From: Flammeovirgaceae bacterium
Lineage (GTDB): Bacteria > Bacteroidota > Bacteroidia > Cytophagales > Cyclobacteriaceae
Reading direction: 5' to 3'
NCBI GenBank assembly: GCA_947457025.1
Contig: CANGUI010000072.1
Location: 1-8,231, forward strand
Length of the DNA stretch: 8,231 bases
Shown here: positions 5,408-8,231 of the stretch, piece after piece
How positions within the stretch are numbered: position 1 is the first letter of the stretch
Layout of the letters: every line of letters starts with the position of its first letter
Notes under the pieces: model-generated
Seen by the model: only the letters and a program-made list of their open reading frames with translations
Database searches by the model: none
What the model was told of the DNA's origin: nothing
Translations under genes and position numbers: made by a program

Positions 5408-5585
5408 GAATTATTTTCCCTAATCCCTACACTTGGCAATCGGCATTTTTCAGCACCTGTGGGGTGAGCTACAGCGCCGGATACCTGTGGCCGGGGAACC
5501 ACAGTAGCGAAGCTAAACCCCTTATTATCAGTTCCAAACTGTTTGAAATGCTTTCTGCTTTGCCTTTTTGTAGATGTTACGTTAA
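5408..5585. other. intergenic gap without a gene
   Basis: This gap lies between the tRNA promoter and the end of the DUF4136 gene. It holds one inverted repeat (CTGTGG/CCACAG, 5485-5490 with 5499-5504, eight-base loop) with no T-tract on either strand, and an imperfect palindrome near 5533-5549. No clear terminator for the DUF4136 gene and no conserved-looking small gene was found. Confidence 0.5.
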
Positions 5586-6155
5586 CTATTGGATTTCCTT
5601 TGTTTCCGGCTCTCCGGTGGCCACAAAGCCCTCCGCCCAGAATCGGTATTTATCCAAAATCGAAATCACGGCGTTACGCAGGTGGCGCTGGTTGGTGAAA
5701 TCGATAGACCCATACAGGGTAGTGGCATAGCCCTGCCAGATGGATCGGTGCTGCTTGCGATCGAAGAACTGGATCAACAACGTGCCTGTCTTGAGGTTGT
5801 ATTGCTGTTTGTCGTAGTTCAGGTTTTCAGTCTGTGTCTTGGCCCACTCCTCGATGTCGGGCTGGATGTATCCATTGAAAACCAGGCTATCCTGAAACAT
5901 CTTATACCCGATAATCAGATGGGGTTTGTTGTCGGTTTGGCGGTAACCGAGAAATTTCATTCGCGAGACGATGGATTTCTCGATGAATTCATTCTGCATG
6001 GTAGAATCTTCAATACCGGGTGAGGTCAGCAAATCGAACGTGCGGTATTTCTTGAAATTCCCCTTGTAACTGTAGTCATACTCTACGGGTAATTCTTTGT
6101 AGCCGAGGCAGGAGGCCATCAGCGCCGGCATGATCAGCAGGTAGAATTTTTTCAT
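5586..6155 (-). CDS. DUF4136-domain lipoprotein
   Basis: The 189-residue protein begins MKKFYLLIMPALMASC: two Lys, a short hydrophobic core and a lipobox-like LMASC with Cys16 as the acylation site. The signal is short, so the mature protein would be about 174 residues tethered to an envelope membrane. The remainder matches the DUF4136 layout: VEYDYSYKGNFKKYRTFDLL (24-43), IVSRMKFLGYRQTDNKPHLIIGY (62-84, the 'n-degree-of-sequence' helix and strand), GTLLIQFFDRKQHRSIWQG (124-142) and HLRNAVISILDKY (158-170). The biochemical function of DUF4136 is not known; members are small secreted or outer-membrane lipoproteins in Bacteroidota and Proteobacteria. It stands alone on its strand and is divergent from ppc across a 143-base gap. 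Candidate -7 boxes upstream (TAGTTTTC, minus strand 6191-6184; TTATTTTG, 6263-6256) each miss one fixed base. Confidence 0.87.
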   Translation of the reverse strand: MKKFYLLIMPALMASCLGYKELPVEYDYSYKGNFKKYRTFDLLTSPGIEDSTMQNEFIEKSIVSRMKFLGYRQTDNKPHLIIGYKMFQDSLVFNGYIQPDIEEWAKTQTENLNYDKQQYNLKTGTLLIQFFDRKQHRSIWQGYATTLYGSIDFTNQRHLRNAVISILDKYRFWAEGFVATGEPETKEIQ

Positions 6156-6261
6156 GGTGGCAGGTCGGTGACGGAAGTTACCAGAAAACTACCGAAAGGC
6201 AAGGTCTGAAATCGGTTGTGCAGGATATTTTTATCGCCCCGGCGTTTTTTGACCCCAAAAT

Positions 6262-6285
6262 AACGGGATGCACGCCCGTTTTTTT
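6262..6285 (+). terminator. terminator-like hairpin just before ppc
   Basis: AACGGG (6262-6267) pairs with CCCGTT (6275-6280) around a seven-base loop and is followed by a run of T up to 6285 (seven T in all, two of them in the stem). It sits 13 bases before the ppc ATG. No plus-strand gene ends here; the gene to the left is divergent. It may be a leader attenuator, a block to stray upstream transcription, or chance. The stem is short and pairing was read by eye. Confidence 0.45.
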
Positions 6286-6298
6286 CAACTTTACCGGT

Positions 6299-8231
6299 AT
6301 GATCTCTGCTTACGATGCCGTGGTGGGTTCGCGCTACCACATTTATAACAGCTTATTCCTGAACCTGCCGTACCGCAACATCTTGCGTACCGGCACCCTG
6401 CTGCCCCTTCTGCAGCAGTACTGCGAGTCGGGCTTTGAAAATGGACAATCTCCAACGGATATTCTGCGCCGCTTCTTCACCGACTTCGCCCCGCAGGCGT
6501 CTGATGCCGAAAAACTCGACATGCTGTTCAACTTCATCCAATATGTAGAGCGGCAAGTGGCCTTGTTCGATTCGATTGAAGATGCAGCCTTCGACCAGAT
6601 CAACGACCCCAATGGGCGAGGCACCTTACATGCCCTGCTGCTGCGTACGAAACTGGAAAAAAAGGAGGCACAACTGCTCGCGAAGTTGCAGCGTTGGAGT
6701 ATGCGGGTAGTATTAACGGCCCATCCCACTCAATTTTATCCGGGGCCGGTTTTGGCCATTCTTGCGGATCTTGAAAATGCTATCCGCGAGCACCACGTTC
6801 CGGAGATCAATGAGCTGCTGCAGCAATTGGGAAAGACTCCGTTTCTCAACAAGACCAAGCCCACACCGTACGATGAGGCCGTCAGCCTGTGCTGGTACCT
6901 GGAACATGTTTTTTATGCCACCATTCCTGCCATCCTGCTCCAGCTTGCCAGCGAGCTGCAAATCCCGGCCGACCGGTGGCCTAATCCACACCTCATTTCC
7001 ATTGGCTTCTGGCCTGGCGGCGATCGCGATGGCAATCCGTTTGTAACGGCAGAAATCACCCGCAAGGTTGCAGCTCGCCTGCGCAGCACGGTACTCCGCT
7101 GTTATTTGCGCGATGTGCGCTTGCTGCGCCGGCGTTTGACTTTCCGAGGGGTAGACCAGATGATGGCCGACCTTGAACAGAACATCTCCGCTACACTCGA
7201 AGCGCGAGGCTCCTTCTCGCTTGCCGAACTGAAGGAAGAACTGCACCGGGCCCGGAAGCGTTTGCTGGACGATCACGAGGGTCTTTTTTTGCATCTGCTG
7301 GATGCCTTTGTGGTAAAAGTGAATGCCTTCGGGTTTCATTTCGCCAGTCTCGATATTCGCCAGGACAGTCGGAAGCATGACGCGGTATGGCGGGTTTTGC
7401 TGGATACCCTTCATATGCAGCAAAAGTCGATCAGCTCAGCTGAATTTGAATCATTGCCTGCGGCGAGCCAGGTTCATGCACTCCTCGCGCTTCGTTTCAA
7501 CCCCGTTTTTCTCACTATCAGCGATGACCTGACGTCTGACCTTATTCGAACCCTGCTGGCCGTGGGAGAGATACAAACGGCAAACGGCGTGGAGGGTTGT
7601 CACCGGTACATCATCAGCAATTGCCAGCGCGCCCTGCATGTGGTGCAGGTGTTCCACCTGGCCCGCCTGGTTCTGGCGCCAACGCAGACGTTGTCGCTGG
7701 ATGTTGTACCGCTGTTTGAAACCGTAGACGACCTGACCCATGCGCCGTACGTCATGGATGAACTATTTCGAATTCCGGAGTATCGGGCCCACCTGGCCCA
7801 GCGTGGCAACCGGCAAACAATTATGCTCGGTTTCTCCGACGGTACCAAGGATGGCGGCTACCTGCGCGCTAACTGGTCTATTTTCAGGGCAAAGGAAGCG
7901 CTTACCACCATTGCCCGTACCCATGGCATCACGGCCTTGTTTTTTGATGGCCGCGGCGGTCCCCCCGCCCGAGGTGGTGGCAATACCCATGATTTTTATG
8001 CGTCGCTGGGCGACACGATCGAGAACGAAGAGGTGCAGATCACAATTCAGGGGCAAACCATCAGTTCAAATTTCGGAAAAATTGCTTCCTGCAAATACAA
8101 CCTTGAACAACTCCTGTCCGCCGGTGTAGAGTCGGCCGTGTTTCCGGCCCCGGAGCCCGCCTTCACCAATGAAGAGAAAGACCTGCTCGATCGATTGGCT
8201 GCTGCCGGTTATGACGCTTATCTGAAATTAA
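6299..8231 (+). CDS. ppc: phosphoenolpyruvate carboxylase, 5' part (3' end outside window)
   Basis: It adds bicarbonate to phosphoenolpyruvate to give oxaloacetate, the anaplerotic feed to the TCA cycle, in the cytoplasm. The frame runs open to the right edge; 644 residues are visible of the usual 850-900. Motifs are VLTAHPTQ (138-145; catalytic His142, with Gln where E. coli-type enzymes have Glu), FWPGGDRDGNPFVT (237-250), LDIRQDS (351-357, PEP-binding Arg354), VPLFETVDDL (470-479, metal ligand Glu474), MLGFSDGTKDGG (509-520, metal ligand Asp514) and FFDGRGGPPARGGG (548-561, Arg552 and Arg558; Asp550 replaces the His of the FHGRGG motif). ATG 6299 gives the N-terminus MISAYDAVVGSRYHIYNSLF, which fits Bacteroidota homologues as I recall them. 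The frame is open upstream but has no ATG. No Shine-Dalgarno sequence is seen. The missing C-terminus (aspartate-inhibition site and the last Arg residues) cannot be judged. Confidence 0.96.
   Translation, partial: MISAYDAVVGSRYHIYNSLFLNLPYRNILRTGTLLPLLQQYCESGFENGQSPTDILRRFFTDFAPQASDAEKLDMLFNFIQYVERQVALFDSIEDAAFDQINDPNGRGTLHALLLRTKLEKKEAQLLAKLQRWSMRVVLTAHPTQFYPGPVLAILADLENAIREHHVPEINELLQQLGKTPFLNKTKPTPYDEAVSLCWYLEHVFYATIPAILLQLASELQIPADRWPNPHLISIGFWPGGDRDGNPFVTAEITRKVAARLRSTVLRCYLRDVRLLRRRLTFRGVDQMMADLEQNISATLEARGSFSLAELKEELHRARKRLLDDHEGLFLHLLDAFVVKVNAFGFHFASLDIRQDSRKHDAVWRVLLDTLHMQQKSISSAEFESLPAASQVHALLALRFNPVFLTISDDLTSDLIRTLLAVGEIQTANGVEGCHRYIISNCQRALHVVQVFHLARLVLAPTQTLSLDVVPLFETVDDLTHAPYVMDELFRIPEYRAHLAQRGNRQTIMLGFSDGTKDGGYLRANWSIFRAKEALTTIARTHGITALFFDGRGGPPARGGGNTHDFYASLGDTIENEEVQITIQGQTISSNFGKIASCKYNLEQLLSAGVESAVFPAPEPAFTNEEKDLLDRLAAAGYDAYLKL

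Noticed and set aside
5485..5504. Inverted repeat CTGTGG/CCACAG as a terminator for the DUF4136 gene
   Set aside because: It has no T-tract on either strand and lies about 80 bases beyond the stop codon; left only as a repeat within the gap.
5589..6023. Plus-strand 144-residue frame opposite the DUF4136 gene
   Set aside because: The minus strand has a signal peptide, a lipobox and DUF4136 motifs; the plus-strand frame has none of these.
6713..7423. Long 236-residue minus-strand frame inside ppc
   Set aside because: It is antisense to a strongly conserved enzyme, has no domain I recognise, and fits the long antisense frames expected from GC-biased third positions.
1..8231. CRISPR array, transposon, prophage or defence system
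   Set aside because: No regularly spaced repeats, transposase, integrase, attachment-site duplication or nuclease-type genes are visible; the content is housekeeping and envelope genes.

Overview
The window reads as a stretch of a Bacteroidota chromosome, most likely Cytophagales-like, with roughly balanced GC. Four things point there: proteins typical of that phylum (a DUF3127 protein, a bL25 protein with a long CTC-type C-terminal extension, a DUF4136 lipoprotein, and a phosphoenolpyruvate carboxylase with HPTQ and DGRGGPPARGG motifs); the gene order tRNA-Gln, prs, rplY, pth; three exact matches to the Bacteroidota -7 promoter element TAnnTTTG in front of genes; and the lack of well-placed Shine-Dalgarno sequences. 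The genus cannot be fixed from sequence alone.

Layout. Bases 1-216 (+) are the 3' end of a DUF3127 gene with an SSB-like acidic tip. It converges on a small basic hypothetical gene at 213-452 (-), and the two stop codons share one CTAG. A divergent gap (453-570) leads to a two-gene + strand unit. This unit is a GT2 polyprenyl-phosphate sugar synthase-like enzyme (571-1290) and, overlapping it by GTGA, a GT39/ArnT-like membrane glycosyltransferase (1287-2960). Only three bases further on is the tail of pth, the last gene of a minus-strand cluster: tRNA-Gln(UUG) (5286-5358), prs (4302-5231), rplY (3601-4278), a strong hairpin terminator (3553-3581), then pth (2964-3524). After a 227-base gap holding the tRNA promoter and leader come a DUF4136 lipoprotein (5586-6155, -) and, divergent from it, ppc (6299 to beyond the right edge, +).

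How the genes work together. The minus-strand cluster is translation and nucleotide housekeeping: PRPP synthesis, a ribosomal 5S-binding protein, peptidyl-tRNA recycling and a glutamine tRNA. The GT2/GT39 pair fits a lipid-linked sugar pathway: GT2 loads a sugar onto undecaprenyl phosphate, and the GT39 enzyme transfers it outside the membrane to an unknown acceptor. ppc refills oxaloacetate. DUF4136 is an envelope lipoprotein of unknown role.

I see no mobile element, CRISPR array, defence island or prophage, and no convincing new multi-gene system. The points most worth a second look are regulatory or small-scale: a terminator-like hairpin just before the ppc start, a nearly leaderless pth promoter behind a terminator, a hairpin overlapping a displaced SD-like AGGAGG before prs, the SSB-like tip on the DUF3127 protein, and the shared CTAG stop codons.
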